DNA of 64,000 nucleotides from Russula earlei (Eukaryota > Basidiomycota > Agaricomycetes > Russulales > Russulaceae), in contig JAGFNK010000184.1 of the NCBI GenBank assembly GCA_025769875.1, forward strand, positions 1 to 64,000. The letters run 5' to 3'. The first letter of the stretch is position 1. Each line of letters begins with the position of its first letter. The translations under genes and the position numbers were made by a program. The notes below the pieces were generated by a model that was not told the DNA's origin, did not search any database, and saw only the letters and a program-made list of their open reading frames with translations. Shown here one piece after another: positions 1 to 9,510 of the stretch.

Positions 1-179
1 TTTGGTTTATCGTGATCTGTGATTCTGCCAGTTGTTGCGCTATGGTGGTTTTTCGTATTTGAGTTTGGAGCCATAGTTCATCTCCTTCTTCCCAGTCCGT
101 TAATGTTTTGATCCATGCTGGAGTCTCTTGGTTTCCTTTGAGAGTGACCCTTCCCATAACGGTTCCTTTGGACCAATTT

Positions 180-450
180 ATTCTTGGGTTGGTCGATTCT
201 AGGAACGGATATCCCAAGATAATATCATCTTGACCTATATCTGCGACTAGGAATTGGTGTATGTTTTTGTCCTAGTAACTTCAGTTCTAGTTGGACAGCT
301 TGGGTGACCTTTCCTGAGCGATTGAGCGTTCCATCAACGTTCTTGACATTCCTGGCTGGGGTTATTTTTCGTGTTTGTAGGTGTAGCTCTTCTATCAGTT
401 TGGGTGATATAAGCATTCAGTGGCTCCGCTGTCTATCAGAGCTTTCTTTT
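180..450 (-). pseudogene. Ty3/gypsy aspartic protease region (element G1)
   Basis: On the minus strand an Ala-Leu-Ile-Asp-Ser-Gly-Ala motif (about 441-421) gives the retropepsin catalytic DSG. It is followed, one frame over, by an Ile-Ser-Pro-Lys-Leu continuation (416-225). The frame change right after the motif suggests a 1-bp deletion, so the reading frame is broken. Further downstream (toward position 1) the reading resembles the end of a retroviral-type protease. It lies downstream of the G1 gag in the expected order; RT would lie beyond the left edge of the window. Confidence 0.7.
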
Positions 451-555
451 CGGCTTTGTTTGATCCAATGTAAATAGTAGTCATCACTGATATTGACTTT
501 CTTTGAGTTTTGTACATGGAATCGATATTTAAAGCTCGAGCAATCGCCGTTATGC

Positions 556-2713
556 TCAAGCATCCGAAAAATCCTGCTCTTTATCTTCATCATCTCCCAT
601 CAGGGCCTTAATGAAAGCCTCCCTTTCTACCAGAGAAAGTGCCTTTGCTGCTTTCACGAGTTTATCAGTAGCACTTTCTTCGATCACCTGCACAGTGGAA
701 GATTTGGACGTGATGTTGGTCGTATCGGCGGTGCGCACACGAGTTGTTTCGTGCTTTGGTTTCATGGGGCAGTCGCGAGCTAGGTGTCCTCGAAGAGAGC
801 AGTGAAAACATCTCCCTTCTTCTCGGTGTTTTTGCTTCTCGGCCTCAGTGATTGCTTTGCGAGCGGCGCCCGCGCTGGTGTCCATCGCGTTTGGGTCGCA
901 TGGTGGGAGGCGTGCGCGCGGCGTGGTGGCGTTGTTGGTGGTATTGCCGCGCGTTGCCCCAATTCGAAAGGCGAGCCCAAGGGCGATTAGTGCTCGAGTT
1001 GGTGTTTCTATTGTGGGTGTTAGCATGATCGGTTAGGACCGCTCGTTGGCGCATCCAGACGCGGTGTTGCTTCTGCGCTGTGCTGATCCATTCATTGAAG
1101 GAGGTCGGATCTTCAAAGTTGATGCAAGCTTCAACCAGTGGTTTGGGAAGGCCGCATGCGAATAAACACATGACGGTTGGGTCGTTCGTGTGTTGAAGCA
1201 GATGGGCGCAGGTTATGATAAGAGCGATAAGATCCTTAAGATCTATCAAAAGATATTTCAGTATTGTGTAAGACAAGACTATAATTCAGTAATACCTATC
1301 AAAAGATATCTACAACGCGTGATTAGATGCGATAGATAAGATAGGAAACAGTAAGTACTCACTTCAGTATTGTGTAAGACAAGACTGAAGTGATCTATCG
1401 AAATACGACGCTCTTAAGTACTCCAGAGCGTCTCTAAGTACACTGCAGGTAGCTACCATCAATAAGAAACAAAGATCATACAAGGATCAGTCGTTAGTAG
1501 CTACCGATTGTCATCAATTAACTTATCATTGTAAGTAACGCAGATCTCAGCATATGAGCTGAGCCGGTGATGCCCGGTCCGTGTAACCGACGCGTCAACG
1601 CGTCTGAGCTGTGATTACATCACAACGTCCCAGGGTAGTGGTAACACACCAAATCAATGATAATCTCAACATCGTGAAGAGTCCTGTGCATTTCGCAAGG
1701 ACCTGGAAGGCTGAAATGTAGCCATCTAGATTATTGTCTTTCATCTTCAATTCTCGGAGTTGATCTTGCGCACATTCGCGTTCCGCGTAGTCGACGAATG
1801 CGTGTTTAAATTTCTGTTGCATGGCTTGCCAGGGATTGAGACCAAAGGGGAGTTCTTCGGGATCGTCAATGACTTCTTGTAGCCATTCATCCATAGTTTC
1901 GACCCAGCCTTCGACGTCCGGCCCTTCGAGGAGCGACAGGAAGTACGCGCATTTCTTGATGGGGTCGCGTGCGATTTTACTGTCGTGATTTAAGGTCATA
2001 AACCTGTTAAAAGCGGTCAGGAAGATGTGGGTGCAGGCCCTGTTGCCGTTAAAGGCTTTCGGGGGAATGCCTTCGAGTTTTCCATTGTCGGAGGAGCGTC
2101 CATCGCGGCCATAGTTGGCGCGTGTGTCGTAGTCGTCAGGATCGGGGCTCGGGGGTTGTCTTCTGCATCCTCCGAAGCCTTGGAATTGACTAGGTCGGGG
2201 AAAGGCTCGCGTCGTGCCAGACGACGCGAGTTGCGGAGGGATGGGTGCTTCCGGTTCGTCGTCGGTAATGTGGACTTGAGTTGTCATGGGGGGTTCTTGT
2301 TCCATCGTTTCTTCAGGTGCCGGGGTCGTCGCTCGAGAGGAATGTGGTACTGGTGTTCCTGAGGCAACCAGTGCGTCCATGTCCAGTCCTGGGAGAGGAT
2401 CGAATGTCAGTTCGAAAATCGGGCGTGCGACGCGTACGGCCGCGAAGTAGTCTTCGCGTCGTTTGATTTCAAACCACACTCCATAGAGTGTTGCGAGGGC
2501 TACCTTTGCTTGTTTGTAGGGTGTGAAGAACCCGGTCCATGGAGTGGAATCTGTCCCAAGTCGTAAGAATAGAGTGTTCTTTCTAAATTGCTCTGGAACT
2601 AGAGCAATGTCGGCATCCAGGGTTATTGCGAATGGAAGTCTGAGCTTTGCCAATCCTTGTTCAGAAGGCTTTCCTTGGCCTTTGTATCTCCAGTCTCTGG
2701 CCATTGAGGTCAT
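556..2713 (-). pseudogene. Ty3/gypsy gag polyprotein (element G1), interrupted
   Basis: The N-terminal part (2713-1625) encodes a retrotransposon gag core, with the typical FNGN start and a Trp/Glu-rich helical stretch followed by 'AFVDYAERECAQDQL'. The C-terminal part (about 1276-556) contains GLPKPLV and a CCHC zinc knuckle (CX2CX4HX4C, around 790-750), which in gag binds the element's RNA. The coding frame is split by a 0.4 kb repeat insertion (1216-1624) and by at least one frameshift near the zinc knuckle. It packages nucleic acid in virus-like particles when intact; this copy cannot be translated as one protein. Confidence 0.85.
1216..1624 (-). repeat. Solo-LTR-like repeat E, copy 1
   Basis: A 0.41 kb sequence inserted in the G1 gag and also found at 4381-4782, with about three quarters of positions alike by eye. 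Both start (plus strand) with TGATAAG and end with ATCACA, i.e. TG...CA. Both contain a perfect inverted repeat, TCACTTCAGT with ACTGAAGTGA flanking a short loop, a second partial copy of the same hairpin, and a repeated short motif on either side (CTATCAAAAGATA in this copy). The order of these parts matches the copia K1 LTR, so a copia-type solo LTR in minus orientation is likely. I could not find a target-site duplication. Confidence 0.6.
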
Positions 2714-2796
2714 CTTTGAGAAATTGTTATATTCGGGAGTGGATGCGTGTGTACGCGTTTGGGGTCAAGGGTTCGAGGGTAAGCTTGTTCTAATGT

Positions 2797-3088
2797 CACC
2801 GACTGGGGGCGGTGTCGCTGACAAATCGGTTCACGCGCGAGACGAGCGCAGTGAGTCGAGCGAGACACTAAGTCTTCGCAAGTTTCGGGGATCTCGGAGA
2901 CGATATTGCCAAGGCAAATATGTTCCACGGAGAAGGGAAGCTACGAATAAGTCTTCACGTTGAGAAGACTTATGAGTAGTGAAGGTTTCAGACGAGATGC
3001 TTGATGTCTTGCAAGCCTACAAGTCCTGAAGCGAGAAAACCAGTGATATTTCACAGGAGAACAAGCTTAGAGCTTGTTCTCTCTTACA
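2797..3088 (-). repeat. Probable 5' LTR and leader of gypsy G1
   Basis: Upstream of the minus-strand gag. On the minus strand it begins TGTAAGAGAGAACAAGC and carries a strong inverted repeat (GAGAACAAGC / GAGCTTGTTCTC) at that end; it ends near GTCGGTGACA. The partner LTR is outside the window, so the limits are tentative. Confidence 0.45.
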
Positions 3089-3284
3089 GGTAGGTTTAAA
3101 TAGACAATGTATACTATATCAAATAGTAGACACAAGGTAAAGGTGAGGCAATCAAGACTGGAACACGCTGGAAGGTGCTGGTACGTGCGAGGCTAAGTGA
3201 GTCATGAAACACGTGGGAATCGTAAGGTCTGTCCGGGTAGGCTTGTCCGGTTGCCGGTCCGGTCCGAAGAGCCGGTTCTTGTGA
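3089..3284. other. Unassigned spacer
   Basis: No open frame or repeat recognised. It may be the 5' part of the LTR-B copy that follows, whose left limit I could not fix. Confidence 0.3.
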
Positions 3285-3643
3285 CACCAGTTCTTTGTAA
3301 TCGACCCTGTACACTGTATATAAGCCCCAATGAAGCATGGCAGTCGTCAGACTGTCCATTTGTGATACTCTCTTCTTCCTGGGTACTCCCCTGCGACCGC
3401 TCAGTCTAAAGTCCTTCCTCGTCCTCAAGGTGCTCTTCAACGACCGCCTTGTTTAAAGCCCCTTGCTGCACTGGCCTCTACTCTTCTCCTCTGCCTCCTG
3501 CAACACGTACCAGTCCCCATCTGGTATCTTCTAGTCATTTGGCTCGTCCTCCTGTTCAACGCCGTTTACGCCGCATACCATCTGTTCCGACCCTTGCCCA
3601 CCTGCTCCTGAGTCCTTAGTGATCAGCAGTACATGTCTTGACA
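3285..3643 (+). repeat. LTR-B, copy 1 (partial)
   Basis: Closely similar to the LTR at 8526-9087 from the TTGTAATCGACCCTG stretch, through a TATATAAG box, to the shared end AGTACATGTCTTGACA. It is directly abutted by a truncated LTR-A, without internal sequence. The 5' limit is uncertain. Confidence 0.7.
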
Positions 3644-4034
3644 CTTACTGAGCATGACTGAGCATGCTCAGTAAGCGTCCTCCGACTTCTTACTCATCAC
3701 TCTATTTTGCTTGATAACAGGTTATGACTTGTTCCCTATTTAGCAGTTCACTTGTAGTATATAAGCGCTCAATAAAGTAGCGGACAGTCCTCAGACTGTC
3801 CATTTGTTTACAGCACTCTCCATCCCTGTGATACTCCTTTAAGGACCGTCCCCTTGTGACTATCCTGACCTCTCCTCTGCGTGACTGCTCGACTCTCACA
3901 GTAACAATACCTCTCTGGTATCTGTTACTACTCTGGACTCTACTTCTTGCCCATGCTGTCTTGGACGTTTATTGACTCATCTTCGAGCTTATCCCTCGCT
4001 CTTGAACTGGATAGTTCAACAGTGAGTCTTGACA
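3644..4034 (+). repeat. LTR-A, copy 7 (5'-truncated)
   Basis: Matches the 3' 40 percent of LTR-A (complete copy 25395-26357) in sense orientation: CTTACTGAGCATG hairpin, TATATAAG, CAATAAA, and the terminal AGTGAGTCTTGACA. The 5' part is missing and it is fused head-on to LTR-B, perhaps by recombination between the two related LTRs. Confidence 0.8.
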
Positions 4035-5223
4035 AAAATTGGGATTGGGGGACAGTGACGCAGATGACTGAGGGGGAGTAAAATGGGCTGTTGACTGTGT
4101 GCCCCAATATGAATGTTGGCCTCTTGCACTTGATGGCATCAGAGATTTCATGATGCTGCGATGCAGCCAGCCTTTATCCCTGTACTTCTTGTATTCTTGA
4201 TTATTCTACTAATGATCAGATGGCATTGACAAATTAGATGTTATGTATGCACCTTGACTAGATCACTCCACACCGATTCCATTTCAGGTGGAACAACAAT
4301 TCCATTCTCATCAGTCCATAGGTGCCCAACCCCAGACTTGTTGAAAATAGATGCAGTATGTGTGATTAGATAGCAGCAGATGATAAGATCGCAGGCAGAT
4401 CTATCAGACAATAGTTCAGTTTGGTTGACACAAAACTGATATAAATAATGTACCTATCAGACAATAGCTACAACGTGTCGTCAGTACTGTGAGATAAGAT
4501 ATCATAGTGTAAATACTCACTTCAGTTTGGTTGACACAAAACTGAAGTGATCTACGTACTTTGTGGCATTCTTAAGTACCTGAGACCACCACTAGATGCA
4601 GTACAGCTAACTACCATCACAGATCACTAAGTAAGTCCGAGGATCAGTTGTGAGTAGCTACCGATTGTCCTAAATCACTCTATCAGTGTAACTAACGCGT
4701 GCTGCAGCGTATGAGCTGAGCCGGTGATGCCCGGTCTGGGTGATCCGACGCGTCAACGCATCCGAGTTGTGATCATATCACAACACACCTGAGACTCATT
4801 CCTGAGAGCAACAATTAGCAAGTGCTCCTTCTTCATCTAGTAGTAGACGATGTTAGCTGTGTGATATGGCAAAGCAAAAAAATTTCGTACCCTTTGCCAT
4901 TTTGATTTGCACATAGGTCCAGTCTTGATAGGACCCTTCTCATGCATGGGCTTAATAGAATTGGCTGCTTGGTTGAAGGTAAGGTCCTTGAACATGGCAT
5001 TGGAGGTCATGTTTCCTTCTTGTTTCTGCTCGACAAGGAACAGTAGAAATGCAGCTTCCTCTTCAGTTGTCCATATAGCCTTGTTACTTTCTGAGATTAG
5101 ACTTCCTTCCATGGAATCTGGACTTATTGATGAGCAGGTCTGCATCATATGGGGTGGTGGAGGTGGGGGTAGAAAGATTGACGCACCAATCGTTCCTGAG
5201 CCCAAGTCATTACACAACATCAC
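4035..5223 (-). pseudogene. Myb/SANT-like domain gene, interrupted
   Basis: The first exon (5223-about 4890) encodes a Gly/Pro-rich start, then 'WTTEEEAAFLLFLVEQ', and a C-terminal 'CKSKWQR', the layout of the Myb/SANT-like DNA-binding domain found in many fungal and plant transposon-linked proteins. A GTACGA donor follows. The domain resumes beyond a 0.4 kb repeat insertion (4381-4782) with 'GVGHLW...VWSDLVK' (about 4355-4245), and a Pro/Ser-rich tail runs to 4035, where LTR-A abuts. The repeat may sit in the intron, but the LTR truncation at the 3' end makes a working gene unlikely. Whether it is a host gene or a transposon ORF cannot be told. Confidence 0.6.
4381..4782 (-). repeat. Solo-LTR-like repeat E, copy 2
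   Basis: Second copy of the repeat at 1216-1624, with the same TGATAAG...ATCACA ends and the same perfect inverted repeat (TCACTTCAGTTT ... AAAACTGAAGTGA). Its flanking repeated motif is CTATCAGACAATAG. It is inserted in the SANT-like gene. No target-site duplication was recognised. Confidence 0.6.
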
Positions 5224-5639
5224 ATATGCAAATATGTGAATTACAGTTAACAGACAAAAACAACTGATATTAGTTAATCATATGACATGTCACTGTCATC
5301 ACACCTGTCACACCTGTCACTCCCGGCTAATCCTGAAATTCAAGTTCCAAGTTCAAGTTTCAAGAAATCTTGGTTGCTGTATGGGGCCTGAAGTTTTGAG
5401 TTTTGAGTGTGATCTGAGTGTGAAATGTTGAACTGCCATATTTCAACCATTTCTCAACAGATTGACTTGAAACTTGTACAATAGAACCTTATATACTGTA
5501 TCTAGGTGCAGCTAAAATATGGGAGCCTAATATTCAGTTCTTGAAGTTTCAATTTTTGGGTGCTGATCTGCATGCGAAATTTTGAACTGCCATATCCATA
5601 CAGTATGATCCCTCCCAGCCCACTCCTTTGTTACTACTT
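5224..5639. other. AT-rich spacer with a diverged direct repeat
   Basis: No gene seen. Two stretches about 155 bases apart (near 5390-5447 and 5545-5602) share TGAAGTTT...GTGATCTG...GAACTGCCATAT and look like a diverged duplication. Confidence 0.4.
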
Positions 5640-6055
5640 CCTTCGCTCTTATCCTGAGCACACTCTACAAGCCTGGTCGAGGATATATGGGCCACTCTAT
5701 CTGGATGGGTAACCAGCTCTTTGTTGTGATTTCAAATGCACAAATTGCCAAGGACTTGCTGGTCAGCAATGGTGCCATCTTCTCAAGTCGAAGTTATCAA
5801 GAGTCAGACAATACTTCATGGCTGTGCCATCACCACAACTCCCTATAATGACACATTGTAAGTTTCAGGCAGGCAAGTGACCTCCACTGCCCCATTTGGA
5901 TGATGTTTCCTCTGCAGGCGACAGCATCAATGGATCACCATGCAGCCACTTTCCCTCAAGACCATCCAAGGATACTCCTCTGTCTTTGATAATGAAGCGC
6001 ACATCTTACTTCGATTGATGTAGCATGCTACAAAAACTGCCCCAGTGAGGCTTTG
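5640..6055 (+). pseudogene. Cytochrome P450 fragment (relic)
   Basis: Translation in one frame gives 'GNQLFVVISNAQIAKDLL' followed by 'NGAIFSSR', and a second frame gives 'KSQTILHGCAITTTPYND'. This is the N-terminal substrate-recognition region of Agaricomycete P450s, a family of haem mono-oxygenases bound to the ER. A further piece near 5950-6030 reads 'SLKTIQGYSSVFDNEAHILL'. Frames change repeatedly, stops are present and the haem-binding Cys region is absent, so this is a dead 5' fragment. A solo LTR was inserted just downstream. Confidence 0.65.
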
Positions 6056-6117
6056 ATCTGAGTTGACCTGACCCCCCCCCTGTTCCCTTTGACTTCCTTC
6101 ACTCCAGTTGCCTCAGG

Positions 6118-7077
6118 TGTCAAGACTCACTGTTGAACAATCCAGTTCAAGAGTGAGGGATTAGTTCAGAGACAAGTCAATAGATGTCTAGGACGGTGTG
6201 GGCAAGGAGTAGAGTCCAGAGCAGTAACAAATACCAAAGGGGTATGGTTACTGGTAAAGTCAAACAATTACACAGAGAGGAGGCCAGGATAGTCACAAGG
6301 GGATGGTTCTTAAAGGAGTATCCCAGGAATGGAGAGTGCCGTAAACAAATGGACAGTCTGAGGACTGTCTGCTACTTTATTGAGTGCTTATATACTACAA
6401 GAGAACTGCTAAATAGGGAACAAGTCATAACCTTGTTATCAAGCACAATAGAGGGATGAGTAAGGAGCCAGAGTGCGCTTACTGAGCATGCTCAGTCATG
6501 CTCAGTAAGCTGCTGAGTAAGAAGGCTTCTCTTGATGAGTAAGAGCCTTTACTGTCCATGTGTTCACTGCTTTAGTACACATGCAAGCATCTGATTCATT
6601 TTCTGTTAGTTAGTTTAGGGCCGGTCATTTGGGGACTTGTAGTTTGGTTTAGGGAATAGTGTTATCTTATAAGGCCCCTTATATAGTTCTATTAGGGTCC
6701 TTAGAGTCGACCCTAATACTTCTATTAAGGTCCTTAGTATTGCCTTATAGGTCATTCTATAGTTATTAGAGTTAGTCTAATAATGTGTTGTAGGGTCTTT
6801 GATACTGTGTCAGTGCTTATTGTAGGGCTCCTAGAGTTGTCATAAAGGGTCCTTAGGCCCTAGTACTGTCCTTCATTGCTAAAAGGGTTGCCACTAAGTG
6901 GGGCTTGCTGTATGTTGATTGTGCTGAGAATTGCTTGCACAACAATGTGTGCATGATATTGTGGACACCTCTACTCACCCCCTTTGTCCATGTGAACAGG
7001 GTGACACCATAGAGGCTGGGTTTCCTCTCATAAGGAAGGGTCCTTCAAGGGCCCTCTCCAGAGAATGGTTCATGACA
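6118..7077 (-). repeat. Solo LTR-A, copy 1
   Basis: 960 bp, TGTCAAGAC...TTCATGACA, flanked by the perfect 5-bp duplication TCAGG (6113-6117 and 7078-7082). Orientation is set by the G3 element, where the same LTR read on the other strand is followed by internal sequence. It carries a 14-bp perfect inverted repeat (GCTTACTGAGCATG / CATGCTCAGTAAGC). Confidence 0.92.
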
Positions 7078-7236
7078 TCAGGCAACACGTCCTATGAGCA
7101 AGCACCCCATCAAGCTTTGATGCACTAGCTGCACTGGCAAACCATGCGAAATGGTGTTGAGCCCCCCAGTGGCCTTGCGCTACATGCTGTGTGTTCCTCA
7201 TCTCCCATCTCGCCAAGTCTCCCCTTTCTCCCCCCA

Positions 7237-7837
7237 TGTCATGATCTACCCCCTTATTGGTTCGTCTGTCTCTAATCTGTTTCAGTTATTGTTCTCTTCT
7301 GTCACCCTCATCTCTTTGGTTACCATTTCATCCCTTGATAGTGATTGACAGCTGTCACTTTACCTCTCTGTGTTTCACCTTGTCATTAATCTCTTTTTGC
7401 TATTGGCTCACCTTTTATCTATTGTTCTGCATATAGCACTGTACAGCCTTGCTACATACAGTATTTAAGTGCCTGTAGAAGCTGGGGAATGCCCCAAGCT
7501 TAGCTTTGTCCCATTTCTTGTCACATCCCTTGCCCTGTATACTCCCTCAAATCACAAACTTGCTTGTGCTGGCTTACACCTTGCTTGACCTAAGCACACC
7601 TCAAGGAACCCTTGTGTTCCTCTTCCTCCTCTGCCTCTCTCTCATCATCCTCCTCTTCTGTGAAACCAGAAGACCGACTCTGTCTGTGGACTGAGTCATT
7701 GTCTGACTCAGCCTTGAGATGCTAAACCCTTAATTTGGTCTCTTTGAGCCGACCCCACTGAACCCTTGAACCAAGTCACAGGGACTTGGCCCCACTGAAC
7801 TCTGAGCTAATGCTCCAATGGCCATGACACTGTAACA
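7237..7837 (+). repeat. Solo LTR-C, copy 1
   Basis: 601 bp, TGTCATGATCTACCCC...GACACTGTAACA, with the flanks CCCCA (left) and CCCCG (right), a 5-bp duplication with one mismatch of CpG-transition type. A TATTTAAG box lies near 7461. Related copies are at 21678 and 38054. Confidence 0.85.
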
Positions 7838-8525
7838 CCCCGCATCCTCCACCCTTCCACAGCAACACCACCACCTTCATCCTCACTTCCTCCCCCTTCA
7901 CCAATCATGCATGCCAACTCTCCACCATTTTGACACACCTCTGCCACGCTATGATCACATTAGCAAGCCCAGGGCTCAGTTCAGCTCAGTCCATTCAACC
8001 CTAAGCCCAGGTTTCCAGCCCTCGCATCCAGGGTGATTGGAGTTGCAGCCAGTCACCCTCATTGCCCATCTCGCCCCTCCATTCCAGCCGTCCTTCACCC
8101 TCCTTCCTAGCATCACCAGTGCCAACACACCCATGCCTCTCCATTCTGCCAATCCTCTCTCCCACACCTGCAGTCGCAGCTGCATCAGCTCACATACAGT
8201 CTTCAGCCACCCATGCTGCCGGACCACTACTATGACCAGAACCTTGAAGTCTTTGTGTGTTACAAACCAAGGCCAGGTCCTGGTCATATATTGTCCTATT
8301 TCACTCAAAAAGAGACCTCTCTCACTTTGCATTCCCAACTCACTTCTGTTTCTTGGGCTACCCCTCCTATGGTGCAAGATATCGCTATCGCAAAGGCACT
8401 ATAACACAACCAGGCACCCATTTCCTATTCGGGTAATCATCGCGTGGCAGCCACATGGCCACCCAGCCACCAAGAACCCGAAACAGCAGCACAAACTCCT
8501 AGGAACTGTTGCATAACTCATCTGA
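7838..8525 (+). other. Unrecognised sequence with a possible coding relic
   Basis: No complete gene. One frame (about 8205-8400) reads 'LPDHYYDQNLEVFVCY', then 'SVSWATPPMVQDIAIAKA', and ends at a TAA. The composition looks protein-like and the stretch is preceded by Pro/Ser-rich codons. I do not recognise the family; a degenerate transposon ORF is the likeliest source. Confidence 0.3.
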
Positions 8526-9087
8526 TGTCATCAAGGCTCGAATGACATCATGGCTGACTGAGTGACTCCACAGTGACCTCATTGGCTCACTAAGTGCTCC
8601 ACAATGACATCATAAGGATGTCATCGCTCCACAATGATCAGTAATATGCTCAGTAAGCCTGAGACTTGACACAAGTGAGTTTATGCCTCTGGAGTCCTAT
8701 TGGATAGTACCAAAGGGTCTAGAATAGTTCCAGTTTTTTGTAATCGACCCTGTACACTGTATATAAGCCCCAATGTAGCATGGCAGTTGTCAGACTGTCC
8801 ATTTTTGATACTCTCATCTTCCTGGGTACTCCCCCACGACCACTCAGTTTAAAGATTCCTCTCACTCCCAAGGTACGCTTCAATGACCGCCTTGTTTAAA
8901 GCCCTCTCGCTACACTGGCCTCTAGCCTTCACCTCTGTCTCTTGCAACATGTACCAGTCCCCATCTGGTACCTCCTTGTCATTTGGCTCATCCTCCTGTT
9001 CAACGCTGCCTACACTGCGTACTGTCTGTTCTGACCCTTGCCCACCTGCTCCTGAGTCCTTTGTGATCAGCAGTACATGTCTTGACA
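8526..9087 (+). repeat. LTR-B, copy 2: 5' LTR of gypsy G2
   Basis: 562 bp, TGTCATCAAGG...GTCTTGACA, with TATATAAG near 8760. The following TCTGGACAGTCTCT is identical to the sequence after the G3 5' LTR (26358), marking the start of internal DNA and the presumed primer-binding site. The 5' limit is inferred from the TG...CA rule. Confidence 0.75.
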
Positions 9088-9510
9088 TCTGGACAGTCTC
9101 TCATCATCCCTGTATTGACCAGCCAACACTCAAGTGTCCACTCCCAACTCTCCCACTTTTGTCAATACCTCCCTGCACCTCCCTTCTCCTCTCCAGCCCA
9201 CTCCATGCACCGCCCTTTGCCTCCTCACTGAGGACCTTGAACCAGTTGACATGTCCTCACCCCTCAGCATCCTGTACTCCCCAGAAGCCCCACCATCATC
9301 TCCCAATGTTCCCCAGCCCATCCCAGGTGACTTTGTCCCTATCGGCACTCCCCCTCCAGCGCAGAATGAACAACAGCAAGCAGACCATCCTCCCTTGCCT
9401 GAAGGCTTCCTTGATCGCCCCCCTTGCACAGCATTCTGGTTCCACCCTCACCAGTACTTTGTCCTCCCCAGCACCAATCATTCCTGCAAGCAGTGGCGAC
9501 CCCTCCATGA
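9088..9510 (+). pseudogene. G2 ORF1, 5' part (gag position)
   Basis: A Pro/Ser-rich frame (9134-9510) with 'LPEGFLDRPPCTAFWF', then an aromatic/His-rich 'HPHQYFVLPS' and 'KQWRPLHD'. It occupies the gag position right after the leader. It is homologous to the first ORF of G3 (26358-26793: 'FDPPDCAEYAFHGHQF'), which confirms that it is coding. There is no classical gag core or zinc knuckle. The frame stops at the insertion at 9511 and resumes at 13130 (DYLSHIP). Confidence 0.6.
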
